Shown here one piece after another: positions 6,801 to 7,872 of a stretch of 7,872 nt of DNA. Position 1 is the first letter of the stretch. Each line of letters begins with the position of its first letter. This DNA comes from Thioalkalivibrio sp. (GTDB lineage Bacteria > Pseudomonadota > Gammaproteobacteria > Ectothiorhodospirales > Ectothiorhodospiraceae), in the NCBI GenBank assembly GCA_003563455.1, contig PWRV01000179.1, positions 1 through 7,872 of the forward strand. The letters run 5' to 3'. The notes beneath the pieces were generated by a model that saw only the letters and a program-made list of their open reading frames with translations, was not told where the DNA came from and did not search any database. The position numbers and the translations under genes are program-made.

Positions 6801-6829
6801 TTGTGTGGCCTGGCCGGCCATTGTAGTGT
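6801..6829 (+). promoter_or_regulatory. Candidate pgi promoter in the glgA-pgi divergent region
   Basis: TTGTGT (6801-6806) and TAGTGT (6824-6829) are separated by 17 bases. Each matches the sigma-70 consensus in four of six positions or slightly better. The start would be near 6836, about 45 bases before the pgi ATG. On the opposite strand the same patch reads TACACTACAAT, which could serve as a -10 element for glgA, although no -35 box is evident for it. The two promoters would then overlap back to back. Confidence 0.35.
6811..6820. promoter_or_regulatory. Palindrome TGGCCGGCCA between the putative pgi -35 and -10 boxes
   Basis: The ten bases are a perfect palindrome centred in the spacer of the candidate pgi promoter, a position where a bound repressor would block both divergent promoters. 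Short GC palindromes are frequent in DNA of this composition, so an operator role is a guess based on position alone. Confidence 0.25.
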
Positions 6830-6879
6830 AGCGATGCACCCCGTTTCCTGCCCGCCGCGAACGAAAAGAGGAGCCTTTC

Positions 6880-7872
6880 ATGCCGCAGCCCCGACACGTC
6901 TCTTCCCGCTGGGCACAGCTGGCGGACGTCCGCGACCGGCTCGGGCCGGTGTCCCTGCGGGATCTGTTGTCGGACGATCCGGATCGCGTCCAGCGCGATG
7001 TGCTGAATGCCGCGGGGCTGCGCCTCGACTGGACCCGTCAGCGGCTCGATGCCGGGGCCTGGGAGGCGCTCTACGCGCTGGCCGGTGAGGCCGGGTGGGC
7101 CGATGCGCTGCGGCGCCAGTGGGACGGCGAACACGTGAACACCACCGAGGACCGGGCCGCCCACCACATGGCCCTGCGTCTGCCGCGCGACGCCAGCTGC
7201 CGGATCGACGGCCAGGACGTGGTCCCCGAGGTGCACCGGGTGCTCGATGCAATGGAGTCCCTGGTGCAGCGGGTGCACGATGGCCGCCATGTCGGCTATT
7301 CGGGCCGTCCGATTCGCAGCGTGGTCAATATCGGCATCGGCGGGTCGGATCTCGGCCCGCGCATGGTGTGCGCCGCGCTGGCACCGCTCGCGGTAACGAC
7401 CGCCGAGGGACGCCCCCTGCGCATGCACTTCGTCTCCAACGTGGACGGCGCCGCCCTGGACGCGGTGCTGCGCGAGTGTGACCCACGGACAACGCTGTTC
7501 GTCGTCGCGTCCAAGACCTTCGGAACCCAGGAGACGCTGACCAACGCCCGGTCGGCGCGTGCGTGGCTGCTCCGGCACACCGATCATCCCGAGGCGGTCG
7601 CGCGCCATTTCGTCGCCGTTTCCACGCACGCGGACCGCGTCGCGGAGTTCGGTATCGATCTCGGCAACATGTTCGGTTTCTGGGACTGGGTCGGCGGACG
7701 GTACTCCGTCTGGTCGGCCATCGGCCTGCCGGTCGCGCTCTACCTCGGCATGGACGGCTTCCGCAGCCTTCTCGCCGGCGCCCACGCGATGGACCGGCAC
7801 GTGCTGGAGACCGTCGCACCGGCGGCCAACCCGGCACTGCGCATGGCGCTGGTGGACATCTGGAACCACAAC
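6880..7872 (+). CDS. pgi: Glucose-6-phosphate isomerase (5' part, runs off the right edge)
   Basis: Pgi interconverts glucose-6-phosphate and fructose-6-phosphate in the cytoplasm, linking glycolysis/gluconeogenesis to sugar storage. The visible 331 residues are the N-terminal 60% of a family usually about 545 residues long. Motifs are NTTEDRAAHHMALR (87-100), SVVNIGIGGSDLGP (147-160) in the first SIS domain, SKTFGTQETLTNA (211-223) which binds sugar phosphate, and MFGFWDWVGGRYSVWSAIGLP (264-284) with the catalytic-site Arg273 in GGRYS. The later catalytic Glu and His lie beyond the edge. The ATG is firmly set by AGGAG at 6869-6873, six bases upstream. It diverges from glgA across 97 bases, an arrangement that could coordinate glycogen synthesis with hexose-phosphate supply. 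Confidence 0.96.
   Translation, partial: MPQPRHVSSRWAQLADVRDRLGPVSLRDLLSDDPDRVQRDVLNAAGLRLDWTRQRLDAGAWEALYALAGEAGWADALRRQWDGEHVNTTEDRAAHHMALRLPRDASCRIDGQDVVPEVHRVLDAMESLVQRVHDGRHVGYSGRPIRSVVNIGIGGSDLGPRMVCAALAPLAVTTAEGRPLRMHFVSNVDGAALDAVLRECDPRTTLFVVASKTFGTQETLTNARSARAWLLRHTDHPEAVARHFVAVSTHADRVAEFGIDLGNMFGFWDWVGGRYSVWSAIGLPVALYLGMDGFRSLLAGAHAMDRHVLETVAPAANPALRMALVDIWNHN

Noticed and set aside
6783..6881. Upstream start for glgA
   Set aside because: It adds 33 non-homologous residues, reaches into the pgi start codon, and lies across the divergent promoter region.
6094..7869. A 591-codon open frame on the - strand opposite pgi and running into glgA
   Set aside because: It is antiparallel to the clearly real pgi, then crosses the intergenic region and overlaps glgA in another frame. 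It is explained by wobble bias.

Overview
The window is a stretch of ordinary central-metabolism chromosome from a high-GC bacterium (about two thirds G+C by eye). Gene order and protein style suggest a gammaproteobacterium, possibly of the Chromatiales/Ectothiorhodospiraceae type; that placement is an inference, not a search result. I see no phage, transposase, CRISPR array, tRNA or rRNA. Coding density is very high, and the strong third-position GC bias produces long shadow frames opposite the real genes.

Layout from the left: the last 17 codons of an unidentified gene (1-54, +), then the pantothenate genes panB (72-863), panC (869-1753) and panD (1813-2193), all on the + strand and closely spaced. 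A 179-bp gap between convergent genes (2194-2372) holds three stem-loops in a row, two of them inside a tandem duplication that looks like a REP-type element. On the - strand follow ppc (PEP carboxylase, 2373-5213) and, upstream of it in transcription order, glgA (glycogen synthase, 5334-6782). The 120 bp between them carry a perfect 10-bp hairpin and a likely ppc promoter element. A 97-bp divergent promoter region separates glgA from pgi (glucose-6-phosphate isomerase, 6880 to beyond the right edge, +).

How the genes work together: PanB makes ketopantoate from alpha-ketoisovalerate, PanD makes beta-alanine from aspartate, and PanC joins pantoate to beta-alanine to give pantothenate, the CoA precursor. 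Ketopantoate reductase (PanE, or IlvC acting in its place) is not in the window. Pgi and GlgA sit at the glucose-6-phosphate/glycogen branch, and PEP carboxylase replenishes oxaloacetate and so aspartate, the PanD substrate. From memory, pseudomonads and xanthomonads have folK-panB-panC-panD-pgi in a row; here ppc and glgA, in the opposite orientation and next to repeats, lie between panD and pgi. That rearrangement and the repeat cluster are the most interesting points. I found no convincing new biological system.
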